Shown: one piece after another, positions 35,640-48,404 of the stretch
Position numbering within the stretch: position 1 is the first letter of the stretch
Layout: the number at the start of each line of letters is the position of its first letter
Assembly (NCBI GenBank): GCA_037074705.1
Contig: CM073595.1
Coordinates: 23,462,501-23,526,500 of the forward strand
DNA: 64,000 bases
Source: Zhengitettix transpicula
Lineage: Eukaryota; Arthropoda; Insecta; Orthoptera; Tetrigidae
Direction of reading: 5' to 3'
Notes under the pieces: model-generated
What the model was told of the DNA's origin: nothing
Database searches by the model: none
What the model saw: only the letters and a program-made list of their open reading frames with translations
Translations under genes and position numbers: made by a program

Positions 35640-38600
35640 ATGTTATAGCATTTTCAGTTAGTCAAAAACGACCTCTCATAAGACAATGTTTCGCTTTGAA
35701 TAATCGACATAATGTATGAGCTTTTTTGATTGAACGTTGAACTGTTTTCTTCAACGATTTTTTACATGTTACCGTGATATGAGCTGGAATATAATGATAA
35801 AATATCGACAATTGCTGAAAACATTAATAGAGCACCAGATCTTACGAAGTGTGGTTGATAGAATATAAATACATAAAATACTACACAGGTGAGTAAAGAA
35901 TTGCGGATTACTCACTCTCCCGTGCACCATGAAGAGCAACGTCCATTTCCGACTTGCCAAATGAATGACCTGTTGGTTATTTGTGATCCAGTGGGCTCCA
36001 ATTCATTAATTCCATTTGTAATTTCTCATATTTTTCAGCATGTTTTAACGGTATATTTTTTTGTAATTGCGGAACTGTTACACCAAACCTTTTAAAACGC
36101 CGTTTGGTCTTATTTACAATCAAACATGTTTTTATGATATAACTATATTAGTTAAAACGAATTTTAAGCTGAATTATGAACGTAATGATTTAGTTGACGT
36201 ATCTGCTTCCAGAATCTAATTTTTGTATTGAGGATAATGTATAAAAGCGCGAACTGAATTTGATCGTGTTATCTTTCTAAGCGTGTACATATATCGTGAT
36301 AACTTCCGCCATTTCCTCAGAACTGACGTCAAAAGAGCAAAGCCCACACAGTTTATCGGCTCCACCCACGCAACAGCCTGTCTATGTGAACCGTTTGAAA
36401 TATTTTTAGAATGGAACATTGCCTAAAGTGACGCAACCAGAGACGTTGTTGCGTAGGCTGAACAATTTAAAAATCTTTCCACGCCGGATGATCATTCCAA
36501 AACATAGCGTCATTCTTGGAAAAAATCTGTCAAATTGTAATAATTGATTTTGTACCTCGATAACCGAAAAGACGGTTAAAGTAAAAATAGGAAACAATAA
36601 TTAAGATACGGACGTATTTATTCAATTTGTACGTATATTTCTACTGTTTGATAATGAATGATTTTTACTGTCATTTCTTACTGATTCCAGTTTCAAGAAA
36701 ATATTTACAGTGAGATCATCTTCAATATATCGAATAATTAATATGCCCGTTAAATTATGCAAAACAATCGTACGAAACAAACGGATGTGATTTATTATTC
36801 ACGCAACATTGAATACTTGTATATAACAAGGTACTGTTTGTTTCTTCACGATATAACGAGTAAGAAAGTGTTCCTTGGAAATAAAAAACATGAACAGAAA
36901 TACATTTTCTTTGACGTGCGCCGTGTCAGAGGCACTGTTGCGAAGGGTTATCGCAGTTTGTGAGAGTTAAACGAACTGCGATTTGGATACTTTTATTTCT
37001 ATGGCAAAACGGAAATACTAAAACAGCGATAGTGTTAACAATGTTCCGCCCCTACCCGTAATATGCTATATTTCTTATTTCGTTTCCAATACTGTTTAAT
37101 TTTTAAAGGCGGAATAATTTAGCACTGACATGGCCATCGGGCTGCATTAGAGGGAGCGAGAGCGCCGCAAGGCGGGAAGTTTAAGGTCTTCCGCTTAGAA
37201 GTAAAAATTTGCACTGTTAAAACGCAATTATTATCAACCAATTTATTTTTTAATTACTTTGTTTTCACACAACAAGTTAGCCTTTCTTTTAATTGGGTGC
37301 ACGTAAGTAATATTAGCCAATCATTCGTGATGAAGAAAATATTTTTTTCTGTAAAGCACAGAAATTTGTTTTTAGGCATTATCTTTCCTAAAAGTGAGTA
37401 ATATTGTTTGCATGCAATATTAAATGTGGTGGTGATATTATTTGAATTTAAAATAAATAAATACGGGTTTTCTGGACAATATTTATTTTCTGTATCGTGT
37501 GAAAGGGGCGATATTAATATTTCAAATTGCAGTGTTTACAATATAGATTTATTGTTTTCATAATTCTTTTTCGTTTAAACCAACTGAAATAAATGCGATA
37601 AAATATATGGTAAAGTAAGCTTAGGAAATATTTTTCAATCAATTTCACTGATGTAAGAAATACATTTCAATTATTTTCATAAATGAAATTTCTCTCGCGT
37701 AACAAAATTTTAAGTCAACAAATGTCGTGTATGGTTGGAAGCTTGTTGATTTTGCAAACTGTAAGTTTCCGCATTAAACAGATTCGCTGGTTTGTATCTG
37801 TTTTAGATAAGTAAACAAATGTGCAGCCAGAATACATTTCGTTCGTTTTACTTCCATTTTAAACGTGTCTGAATATAAATGTATTTTAATCAGTACGGTT
37901 CGTTTGTTTTCTTACGTAATGCAATGCGTTATTTGATGTGAAATTACCGTCTGCGTTATGTGTCATATTATAAATATATTTGAAGTGTCATAATATTGTA
38001 CGTGATGTAATTAATTTACACGGCTAAGGTTCTATACTTAGATATATGCAAATTGTGACCTGCCTGGACTTACAGACATACGTTCCTACAATGGAATTAC
38101 GTTACGTTTATTGTATTTGATTGTTGATTGTATGGCGAACAAACCTGTAAAATAAACCTGACTACTTGTTTTTCATGATTTGCAATATAAGTTGCTGATT
38201 TATCAGAATTTATAGAGACGTTCTCGATCGTCGTAGATACCATACTGCATATTTCACCCTTGAAGATGTTTCCCCATTATATAGGCTTCTTAAACCGGCG
38301 AAGTAATACTTTCTCAAGGAAAATTGATGTAACAACGGGAAGTAAATATATGCAAAATATTCAAATAGAAAGATTATAATTTTTAATATAAAATAATGAT
38401 TTAATAACGGCGAAATTAATCACGGTACGATAATCACTACTGTATAACTGGTACTGTAAAGTTTGGCTACAGTATCTTTCATAATTTTGTTAAACTTAAA
38501 TTTGTTCATAAAATTTTAATATTTACTACTGAAACATCTCTTGTTTTATAAGACACTTAAATTTGTACACCAAGAAGTAATGATAACTTGATACAATTGA

Positions 38601-40200
38601 TCATTGAGTGAACCTGTGTTATTTTAAGTTTGTATAGTGAGTGGCATGTACGATACGGCCCAGTTTAGTGTCGTTCCGCGATCGTACCAATCCCCTCCCC
38701 GTGCGCAGCCACTCGTTTTCAGCATGCGCCTAAAGCTTGACCTCATTAAATCGTAGTCGTTTATGCGTTCATTCCGCGTGCATCGTGACAAAGTTGGACT
38801 CCCCTCCCTCAATCTGCGCCACCCACCTTCGTTCCTGCCTCTGTCTGGCTTAATAGTTACAGTATTCGAAATTTGTGGCTTCACTTCTCCAGTATTCATT
38901 GTATTCATCCTCCGGCTTCGGATTTAAAAATCTGGCAGTACAGATAATAATCAAATGCACTAAATTTTTCCCCTTATCTTCTCATCTAACTAGTTTGCGG
39001 TAGGTATGGATAAATACTTGCCTTATCTATATTATCAGAATTAATAAAATGCCTTAGGTACGCCGTATAGTTATTCTTCTCATTTATATTTCCTTAGATG
39101 ATCTTAAAATAAAGTGTTTGGGAGGGAATCTTACGATATTAAATAACGTTCATTTTACGTTCATGTTACAGAAAATGTGTGTTAACGCTGGTAGTCACGG
39201 ACATACGCAAGAAAAAAAATATGTTTCGTGATATTTGGATGCTATGAATTTCACCGTCTTGGCAGAAACATCAATATAGGGGAAGCACAAGTTTTCTTAT
39301 ATAATTCTAAATGTTGCCGTAACAAATGGCAATTCAGGTGGCTTTTGTAAGACGCTGCTTCATTATGTCACCACAATGTGCAAATATAATGTTATGAAGC
39401 TTATTCACCCAAAATTCCGGCCGTTTTCCTTCCATTCCTAATTGCCGTAAAATTGCTACACACCGACCGGAAACACCAGCATATAATAATTTATTCCTGA
39501 TCACTGAAGAGACACAAATGATATAATTATAACAGACTATTTCTGTAATCTATATAGACCAATACAAATTATATTCGTTAAATTAGTTTCTGAAGAATAA
39601 TACACGTTTTCGTATGTATGAGAGTCAGTGTTCTTGTGGGGTTGAACATATTACTTAGTTTCGGAATAATTGATTAAAATTGAAGATTTAGAATTATTGA
39701 TTCCACTAGTTCAACTTCAGGATATGGTACATTCAATAGAAAAACTATAAAATACAGCAAGGAAACAGGCCGAACTAGAGGAATGCACACGAATACGAAA
39801 TATAAATACATAAAGAAAATAAAAAAAGTAGACATACAAGTCAGATTATATATCACATTGAAAATTTGTAAATCAGAAAAGAAACTGTATGAAGTAAAAT
39901 CAATAAGTGTAAAATAATTGATATAAGCATAGAAATAATTGCATAAATTTTAAAAAAGTTATTCTTAAAAACAATCAAAGAAAATGAGCGTAATGAGAAA
40001 ATTTCTTTTGTATTCAGTTTAATATGTTAGTATTATTACTATAAGCCTGTAAGTAACACACAATTAGTCAGGTGACTGATTTCACCACTTCTGTGAGATT
40101 CTGGTCAGGTGCGGTATAAAATGAAAATAAATTAAGTGCAATTATATTTACGAGGATCTTAATAGTTACCTTCGAGAGTAATGATTGTCTAAATCAACTC
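35640..40200. other. Intergenic between genes C and D, left part; no gene seen
   Basis: AT-rich. GCAAGGCGGGAAGTTTAAGG and surrounding bases (37130-37225) resemble 49890-49970 (GCAAGGCCGGCAGTTTAATG), a probable dispersed repeat pair. 38640-38830 is GC-richer and partly shared with 33290-33430. No supported frames. Confidence 0.4.
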
Positions 40201-40217
40201 TTCACAAACCAATTAAC

Positions 40218-40330
40218 AAAGAGTTCTCGAGTTTCACTCGGGTGCCAACAGCGATTAAACCGCGACGTTTTGAAGATCGCAATCATTGTCGTCATCTTCT
40301 AGGCGAATTAACATATTCATTAATTGCGTA
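40218..40330 (-). repeat. Repeat end with hammerhead-like motif
   Basis: The minus strand shows GATGACGACAATG...CAAAACGTCGCGG then TTTAATCGCTG, shared with the minus strand at 57830-57905. The GAAAC position is mutated to CAAAAC. Probably a Penelope-type or related repeat end. Confidence 0.4.
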
Positions 40331-41120
40331 ACACTTACGAGACCGTAGGATATTTTTTGTTTTGTTGATAGAATTATATAAAATTTTTAACTTATATTTC
40401 TAACAAACATCGGAAAATTTAATTTAGTTTGGTGATTTAATTTAGGATCATTTCGTTTAAAAGTATAAAGTTCTCTTGACCTCCGTTTCCTATTTGAGAG
40501 TACATTTGTTCTTGCATCAAATTGAGGGTTTTGTAATGAAAAAATTATTTCATGTTTAAAAGGGTGTCAGTTATTTTAAAATATTTTGGAAATATTCGGC
40601 GAGATAGAAAGTCTCAAAATATACTTCTTAGTTGTGACGGTAATAGCAAGGTACAGTTATTCGTATCGGCTTCCTCTGAAATACAACAAAAAAACGAAAA
40701 TAAAACCCCTGTTTGCGGTTCATACTCCAATCGAATGATCCGCGCAAATTGGGAAACATAAGCGCAATACGGGGTCGCAATCGACGAATCCACATCGGCG
40801 GTTCCTGGATGGATGAGATCGTCGTTGGAGCTGGGAGCAGACGACCGGTCTCAATATACAGTCCATAAATTTTGTAACGAATCCACAGCGCAGCCACCGT
40901 ATAACACAATATCTCATTACACAGAAAGTCGACCATACTATAATTTTCTTTGGTACTTTAAATTTCCACAAATTAATTCCCCTTATCGCATTACGACAAC
41001 AAAACGATTGTCGCAATCATACATACACACATATATAACCCTTAAGTATTGAGAACTTAGAAATTTTATAAATAGTGTATATTGTGGGCAAGGAAAGAAA
41101 TGATGGGATGAAGAGGACAA
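40331..41120. other. Intergenic; unclassified
   Basis: A minus-strand frame (40936-40628) has an organised look (PPMWIRRLRPRIALMFPNL) but I do not recognise it. A TE-derived piece is possible. Confidence 0.3.
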
Positions 41121-41127
41121 GACCGTA

Positions 41128-41345
41128 TTGAGAGAGAGGGGGGAGAGGGGGGAAGAGAGGGAGAGAGGGGGAGGGGGAGGCGGGAGAGAGAGGGGGAGAG
41201 GGAGGGGGAGGGAGGGAGATGGAGGGAGGGGGAGAGAGGGGGAGAGAGTGGGGGGTTGGAGAGAGGGAGAGGGAGAGAGGGAGATGGGGAGAGAGGGGGA
41301 GAGAGGGAGGGAGAGAGAGAGGGAGGGAGAGAGAGAGGGGGGGAG
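41128..41345. repeat. Polypurine (GA/GGGA) tract of about 220 bp
   Basis: The plus strand is almost only G and A over some 220 bases, with a handful of T and one C. Frames through it on both strands are low-complexity artefacts. Confidence 0.95.
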
Positions 41346-41399
41346 TAGAAATGAATTGAAAAAGTGGCGCAAGTGAGGTAACGGAGAATAATGTTTTTG

Positions 41400-42020
41400 A
41401 ACTAGTAACTCTGTTTGCCCCCAAGGGAAAAAAAGAGTACATCAGGATCATGAGCGGAAGAGTGCCAAAACCGTATCGTAATTCAGCCAAGCCCCAAAGA
41501 GGCCGTTGTCTCGGTGGGCATGAATGATGACTAGCTGAAAAGGTCACGGATGGTTGAAGATATTTTCAGAGACAAACCGGGTGCTTGCGTTCTGGAAAAA
41601 TATCGGCAACGCTATAGTTCGGCTCAGGGGTTAAAGTTTTCTTATTATTTTTCGAAGACAGTTTTTGATAAACATGTTTAAAGTAAAAAAAACGTGTTAT
41701 TTAATTGTGAACTAATTCCAGAAGTTTGTTTAGATTGATCTAAACTTCGATTCATGTTTACGTAACACCCCCAGTTGCAGCTGCAGTTTAGGACCGAATA
41801 GCGAAGTTGCAGTTATCCTGTTCCGTTCGTCTCTATTCCACCAAGGAATATATTCAACTACTCACCATAATTATAACCAAGTAAAACGTTGTTCAATTAA
41901 ACCGCAGTGTCATATATAAAAAACAGAGTAATTTAATTAAGGAACGTGGCATAAATAATTACTGGAATGGATTCAGTAGACTGTAATTCATAATTAGCAG
42001 ACCAAAATTAAAATGTTTAG
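41400..42020. other. Intergenic; nothing recognised
   Basis: Moderate GC; no recognised motif. Confidence 0.3.
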
Positions 42021-42043
42021 TAATTATATATATATATATATAT

Positions 42044-43030
42044 TGTAATAATAATTAAAGGCAATTAAAGAATTAATAATTAAACAAGAAATAAATTGTT
42101 TTCGGCGAGAACACAAACACAACAGTGGGTAAGAACATATACAGGCGGGCGTTTGTCGTTGGCGAGCTACAGGGCTCAGGCAGTCAGTCACAGAATTTCG
42201 TCAAGTGAAGTTGTATACAAAAACTAGTGGAGTATAGTTGAAACCAAAAACAAATTGAGTCTGGCTGTGGTGTAGAAATTTGGAGAAGGAGTGGACAACA
42301 TTCTGATATGCCCGTAATCAGAACCAGAGCTACAATCTTGGCTGGAGAGAGAGAAGGACGTAAAGTAAAGGTCAGCAGTATTTTACGGAACAATTGTGTC
42401 TGCTGGACGATACAAAAGCTTTGGAAAGTGACTTAAACCAAATTAAATTCAGTGAAACGATGGCCTGTTACGTGTAAATAGTGTAAAGTGTATCATAGAA
42501 TCCAAACAATTGCCTGGAAGCGGTACAAACTGTAAGTAGAGAGGAACTTTATAAAATTTATAGCTATGTAAACTTTAAATCAGGATAGATCGTCAGATTT
42601 CGGTTTCAATTTAATTTTTGTTGTTTTAATTCTAATCAAGTTTTGAATGTTGTAAATTTTGTTTGTAAATTTTGGATTTAGGAAAAGGTATTGTTCTGTG
42701 TTTAAAAGACCCAATTAATGACCCTGAGACAAGAGTAAGGGAGCTTGTATAATGGTAAAAACATTAATGTAAAAATAATCACAACAAGAAAATTTGTTCC
42801 TATTAATTTAAATAAGTCAATTGTTTCTGAGATTTAAACATTATAATCATTTTAAAATCCTTTCATTTAAATTTAATAATAAATTCATCCACTTAATTAA
42901 TTAAAATCTCTTTGTATATATTACATTTTTGGCGTGTCAACGTAAGGCTACTTAAAAATTAATTTTATTTTGATTATTACATTTATGGTCCTCAACGTGG
43001 GCCGATTCAATTTTATTTTATTTTGATTAT

Positions 43031-43034
<4 letters not shown>
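42044..43034 (+). mobile_element. Solo LTR 5, TGTAAT family
   Basis: TGTAATAATAATTAAAGGC after (TA)n; the end GATTATAACA lies before a new (TA)n. Internal marks: GCCTGGAAGCGGTAC, CTGTAAGTAGAGAGG, GTCAGATTTCGG, AATGACCCTGAGAC. Two TTACA plus TGG(C/T)...CAACGT units lie at 42920 and 42976. Confidence 0.78.

Positions 43035-43070
<36 letters not shown>
43035..43070. repeat. (TA)n microsatellite
   Basis: TA run at the right border of LTR 5. Confidence 0.9.
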
Positions 43071-43155
43071 TGACTATTGAGAAAACTATCAAATAAATAA
43101 ACATCAACCAATCTTACGTAAGTCAGAAAAAAGAATGTATTAATAAAAAATTAAA

Positions 43156-43192
43156 CAACGTTTCATCGCTTATCTGTGCGACCTCATCAGGT
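43156..43192 (-). ncRNA. Hammerhead-ribozyme-like core
   Basis: The minus strand reads CCTGATGAG, GTCGC, an 8-base loop, GCGAT, GAAACG: the conserved CUGAUGA and GAAAC boxes with a 5-bp stem II (four Watson-Crick pairs and one G-U). Stems I and III were not verified. An inverted partner is at 43313. Such cores are known in Penelope-like pLTRs. Confidence 0.65.
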
Positions 43193-43312
43193 TAGAGATT
43201 AAAATCACAAGGAAAACAAAACAATTACAATGATTTGAATAACATTTTTAAGAAACATTTGGCAGATTACAAAAACATAAATTTTCTTATTTTTTGTAGT
43301 TTTAAACTTGAA

Positions 43313-43347
43313 TCTGATGACGTCGCAAAATAAGCGATGAATCTTTG
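43313..43347 (+). ncRNA. Hammerhead-like core, mutated inverted copy
   Basis: CTGATGAC, GTCGC, AAAATAA, GCGAT, GAATC: the same architecture as 43156-43192 on the other strand with GAAAC changed to GAATC, so probably inactive. The flanks AGTCAGAAAAA are also shared and inverted. Confidence 0.55.
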
Positions 43348-44140
43348 TTCAATTTTACATTAAATAATTATTTTTTCTGACTTAAAATAGGCTGATTTTT
43401 ATTTATTTAAAATGTGTCCTGAGATGCTTTCATTCTTTTAACAAAATACTGAATACTCACGGATTCAGAAACATTAGATCGTTAATTTAATAAAAGTAAT
43501 ATCCGACTTCCCGTGCACAGATCGAGGACTAAAAGAGTGCGTGTTCACACCAGTGTGATTATTTAACTTAGTTGGCATTTAAAAGCGGCTTTTGTCGAAT
43601 GGAATTGTGTAGGCCTGAAAACACGCTTAAAAGCATTTTACTGTCCCCTAAAATCGAGACCAGAATTCGAACAAGAAACGATTGTTGCACGTTATCAATG
43701 TAAATGGTGGTATTGAAACTAGATAGAAGTGCAATTGTTTGCAGCTTATTTGGTATGCATTGCGCTGGACATGCTCATGAATATGCAACACTTTATTCAG
43801 AGTTGTGACGCGTGGCAGGTCGTAAAATTCGATAAATAATATGTGATTGTGATTACACTCCAGCAAGGAAACAATTTCTTTCCAGAATATTTGTGCCACT
43901 TAAAACGATTAGTCCAGGTTGATATTCAAATAAATCGCTGAGATTTGTTAAGTGAATATAACGTTTCGTGAATTGGCTCTGAACAATTGTCGCGAAATAT
44001 ACTGTAGTTGTAAGTCACGTCACTAAAGAGATAAATGTTCAAATGCTTACAGTTTTGCTTTTTTATTGTTACTGAATTGAAACGAGTCGTTATAAATTAA
44101 AGCAAAGTTATATTCGACATTTATCCTATATTATATATAT
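43348..44140. other. Intergenic; nothing recognised
   Basis: No supported frame or repeat. Confidence 0.35.
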
Positions 44141-45106
44141 TGTAATAAACAATAATGGGCGTTTATTAAATTTGCCCAACGTTGTGGAAGCCAAAATTTA
44201 ATAATTAAATAATAGTACGTCGTTTTAATTAATTTTAAAGATCGAAATTAACAAACAAAATATTTATTTATTTTGTGGCAACAAAAGATGATTGCAAACA
44301 CAAAATTTGAGATCTCTTCTCTCAGGGCCTTTACTGGGTTTGATAATGAATACTACAAATTGATTTTAAAATCTTATTAACAAACAGTTCACATTTACCT
44401 AAACAATATGTCGATAGAAAGAAATTAAAAAGAAAAGAAATTAACTTTGATTGACAATTAAAAGAGAACAAAATCTGACTCTATCCTTTAATTACGTATA
44501 CAATTAATCATTAGTTTTGGTTTTGTTACTTACATCTGTCCAGCTGGTACCAGCATTCCTTTTGGTTTCGGAAATACACTATTGCAAAATTATAAACTGA
44601 TTCTAAAAGTCAACTCATATATTTTACACTATTGAAGTCAAAATTGATAGGCTCACAGGAACTCGGATGATCCTCCTGAATGTCAGCTATCTGATGTCTG
44701 CTTGCCTTCCTTGGCTGCCTATAGACGTAAAAACTGCTTTTACTTAGCGATATTTACGACGTAATACTTCCGTGAATGTTTTCACTTTCTCTTAAATTCA
44801 CAAATTTGGTTAATAATACATTAACGACGGCTAGTCTCTGCTCTAGTATTATTTGTTCCGTCCTCTGAAATGTCCCGCCACCAACTAACTGTTATAATAC
44901 TTGTTCTGCTCCTCACGATGTTTTTCCGCGAACTGAATCCTCGTTCTCTCGAGTTTCTGCGCCCATACGCCATTTTTTACTTTTCGACAAAGCAAGTGAG
45001 TTCGCTTTTTCATTGTCGCTTTGTTCGATCGACCGCTATAATGGATTTCTCAAACAATTCAGATTTTACGTCCAAACAATTAATGGCCTAATTAATTGGC
45101 ATTACA
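44141..45106 (-). mobile_element. Solo LTR 6, TGTAAT family
   Basis: TGTAATAAACAATAATGG to TTGGCATTACA, with ATAT on both sides. Close relative of LTR 2. The reverse-strand primer-binding-like GGCTTCCACAACGTTGGGC lies near the low end. First of five abutting LTRs. Confidence 0.8.
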
Positions 45107-45114
45107 ATATATAT

Positions 45115-46119
45115 TGTAATACCCCACTTTTTGATAATTATGATTAAAGGAAATTAAATTAAACACGTTATTAAATTTTACCAACAAAACAATTTTACTA
45201 ATCTAGAATACATTTTAATAAATCAGACTCTGTACCCCAGGGTCTTTACTGGGTTGATAAGGAAACGGAACACAAAATTTACAATTAAACAATGCAGTTA
45301 AAATAAATGAAAAACGAAATGAAACGAAATCTGACTCATTACCTTTATTTAACAATTTATAAAATTTATTACTGAATGTCTACTTACAATTTTATTTGGG
45401 GTTTTCAGGAATGCTCTTTACTCTACAATGCCCTTCTGTGCACAGACTTTTACACACGCTCCACAGACACGTTCACTTAATCCTTTTGGTATCCCGACTC
45501 CTGACAGCTTGCATGGACTAAAATGTTTATTTTATTTTTAGGCACGGCCACCATTCAATTTGACCGAATATTTATCACTGACTCCACGTCCTCCTCCTTT
45601 GCGGACACTCCAACATCCTTCCGTCTTGCGCTTTGGCACCCGACTCCACGTCCATCTCCTTCGAGATCTCCTGTCCAACTCTTCTTAGGTATCCAGTCCA
45701 ACTGTGTCACCACATCCCAGTCCAACTCCTTTTATCTGCTCTCCCTCTACAGAATATTCCCTTGTTTTCACAGTTTTTGAATTTCCACTTTCGCCAAACA
45801 AACACCAGCTCTTGACTTTCTCACGCTCAGAGAGGCCTTCAATATAATTAAAATAAACATTTCCTTTTAAATATAATTGTATGTCCATAAAACTTCCTTC
45901 ATTATGCCTTTAGGGTTCCGTCCAGATGTCTGTCAAAACCATTAGCTCTAAGAGGCGCTAAACGTCCAATTATAGTCCTCCCCTTCTCTAAGAGCCACTT
46001 ATCCATCATTTTATTATTATCTTTTTTTATATACAAACCACTCAAGAATCCCCAGTCTGAGTTGTTAAACAAACCTGATGAAATAAGAACAAAATTCATG
46101 TCCTTCTTAACTGGGTATT

Positions 46120-46122
<3 letters not shown>
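45115..46122 (-). mobile_element. Solo LTR 7, TGTAAT family (divergent)
   Basis: TGTAATACCCCACTTTTTG to TGGGTATTACA. Separated from LTR 6 by only ATATATAT. Shares GGGTCTTTACTGGGTTGATA with the other minus copies. Frames inside it show no family motif. Confidence 0.75.

Positions 46123-46172
<50 letters not shown>
46123..46172. repeat. (TA)n microsatellite between LTRs 7 and 8
   Basis: About 50 bases of uninterrupted TA. Confidence 0.95.
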
Positions 46173-46175
<3 letters not shown>

Positions 46176-47340
46176 AATGATAAAGGAAGGCAATTAAAGA
46201 ATTAATAATTAGTCATTTTAAATAAATTGTTATCGGCGAACACACAAATACAATAATGGTTAAGAATAGGGCACTGTTGTTGGAGCGCGCATAAGCTACG
46301 GGGCACAGCAGTCTGCCACAAAATCTCGTCGAATGCAGTTAAGTCACGAAACATTGATATATGTAGAAGGAGTGACATTTTTTAGCACAGCCACAGGGCA
46401 TTGAGAAATCTGAAGTAAGAGTCTGGCAGTTGGTGGAGCACAATAGTAAAGGAGAGAATGAAGTTTTGATTTGGTCGTAAATCAAAGCGAGAGCGACAAT
46501 CTATATTTTGGCTAGAGATAATCGTAGAGCTCAAAGTAAAGTCGGCGGGACGACAGTTTTCAAAAAAATTGTGTTCGGTGGACAATACCGGAGCATTGCA
46601 AAGTGACGTGAAGTAAAATCTGTGAGACATGGCCTGTAATGTGTTCAAAGTGATAAGGGTGTTATAAAACCCATACAATTGCCTGGTACCGGTACAACAG
46701 TAAGTAGAGAGAAACATTTTAAATTCATGTTTGTAAATGTTAAATAGGGATAGTACATCGTCAGATTTCGATTTCGATTTCATTGTCATTTATTTCGTTC
46801 CATTTTGATTGAATTTTGAGGTTATAAAATTATTTGTTAATAGTGAATGGTAAAAATTTTATTGTTATTTACTTAAAAAGGTACAATTAAAGAAAAGAGG
46901 AATGCACATTGTATATAAAAAATTCATGTAAAGTTTCAACAACTAAATTTTGTTATTATAAATAAATAAGTGTGTAGAATAAACCAATTGTTTAAGAGAT
47001 TTGAACCAGTGTAATTATTGTCAACATCCTTTCGTTCAATAACTTCAATAATTATGTCCATTTATTTCAATTAATAATAAAGTATTTTGTGTATAAAATT
47101 TAATGGCGCCATAACAAGGGCCAATTCAATCAAATTAATTATGTGTATTACATAAATGGCGTGTCAACGTGAGGCAAAATCATTTTAAATTCATTTCAAT
47201 CAATTCATAATAAAATTAATTTTGACTATTACACAACGTGGGGCACTGTTTGTTAACTTAAAAAAATTAATTTTGTGTATTACATTCATGGCTTCACCAA
47301 CGTGGGACAATTAATTCATAGATTAATGTTGTGTATTACA
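46173..47340 (+). mobile_element. Solo LTR 8, TGTAAT family
   Basis: TGTAATGATAAAGGAAGGC to TGTGTATTACA. Close to LTR 5 and LTR 11 (GCCTGGTACCGGTAC, AGTAAGTAGAGAG). The 3' 250 bases carry ATTACA at 47147, 47228, 47279 and 47335, mostly followed by TGGCG/CAACGTGGG pieces. Confidence 0.8.
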
Positions 47341-47352
47341 ATATATATATAT

Positions 47353-48391
47353 TGTAGTAATTGGTAATTAAGGCATTGTTCTAATTGAAAGTTGAATTTT
47401 AGAGGACTCATTATTGGTGGATATAGCGGACGCCGCAACAAACCGGCAAGGCAAAGAAAGCATTGTTGATCGGTCGAGAAGGTTTTACGCGCTCAAAATT
47501 TACGAGACGAACGAACAGTCGGGCAGCAGACAGCAAATAGGAGAGACGAAAAGAACGAACAGTCAGGCAATGAACGGCGAGGTGTAAAGACCACAAAATT
47601 CTAATACACGAAAAGTTGAACAATTTAGTCAGTCAGCAGCGAGAATGAAAAAGGTCTAATTTAAAGAACGAGAAAGTGTTCCAGTAACCAGTACGCTGTT
47701 ATATCAAAAATGCAGAAATTGAACTAGTCTTCAGTCAACAGACAAAACCAATGAGGTGTATTTTCAACAAAAATCCACGAGACCTACAAATCCAGGTTGC
47801 AGTAAATCATCGAGAATCGACAAAGTTATTTTAAACCAACTAACAAACTACGCTAATTAGAGTCTGTGAACATTTAGAGTCTGTGAGAACTTAGAATCAG
47901 TGATATCCCCAAAATTGTGCACGAAAAGTTAAAATGAGATCTGGGCTGCCGTAAGTAGAAAGAAAACTTTAAAATCATTGTAAACCACGTTTAAAAGATA
48001 AACGTCAGATCGTTCTTTAATTATCGATAAAATGAGATCTTTAATTATTCAGATCATTCTTTATTTCTTGATAAAAATTGAAATTGTTTAAATTCAATCT
48101 TAAGTATTATTTCTTCAGCAACAAATTTCGTCTATGTTCAGACGCATTGATTCCCATATAAAGTAAATGTAATTTTTGTGATTTTGATTATATAAATTTT
48201 GCCATTATCAAACCCAGTTCAAGGCCCTGAGATCCCGATTATTTTGTAATTTGAATACTTGTTTTAAAATTGTTAATAAATCTTGTTTTATAGTTTTCAC
48301 TTAATAGTTCTTTTCATTTAAAAACGCCACATAGTTCATATCATGAATTATTGACAAAAGATAACAAAAGCTAGTTATATAAATTATTACA
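47353..48391 (+). mobile_element. Solo LTR 9, TGTAAT family (divergent)
   Basis: TGTAGTAATTGG to AAATTATTACA; separated from LTR 8 by a 12-base TA run. Shares CCGTAAGTAGAAAG, CGTCAGATCG and TTATCAAACCCAGTTCAAGG with the family. Confidence 0.72.
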
Positions 48392-48404
48392 ATATATATA
48401 TATA

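Noticed and set aside
41017..41547. Long Pro/Leu/Ser-rich frame on the minus strand and its plus-strand mirror
   Set aside because: Produced by the polypurine tract; low complexity with no supporting motif.
45523..45780. 85-codon plus-strand frame
   Set aside because: Inside LTR 7; Ser/Pro-rich without family features.
46382..46789. 135-codon minus-strand frame
   Set aside because: Lies wholly inside solo LTR 8 with no recognisable motif; a chance frame.
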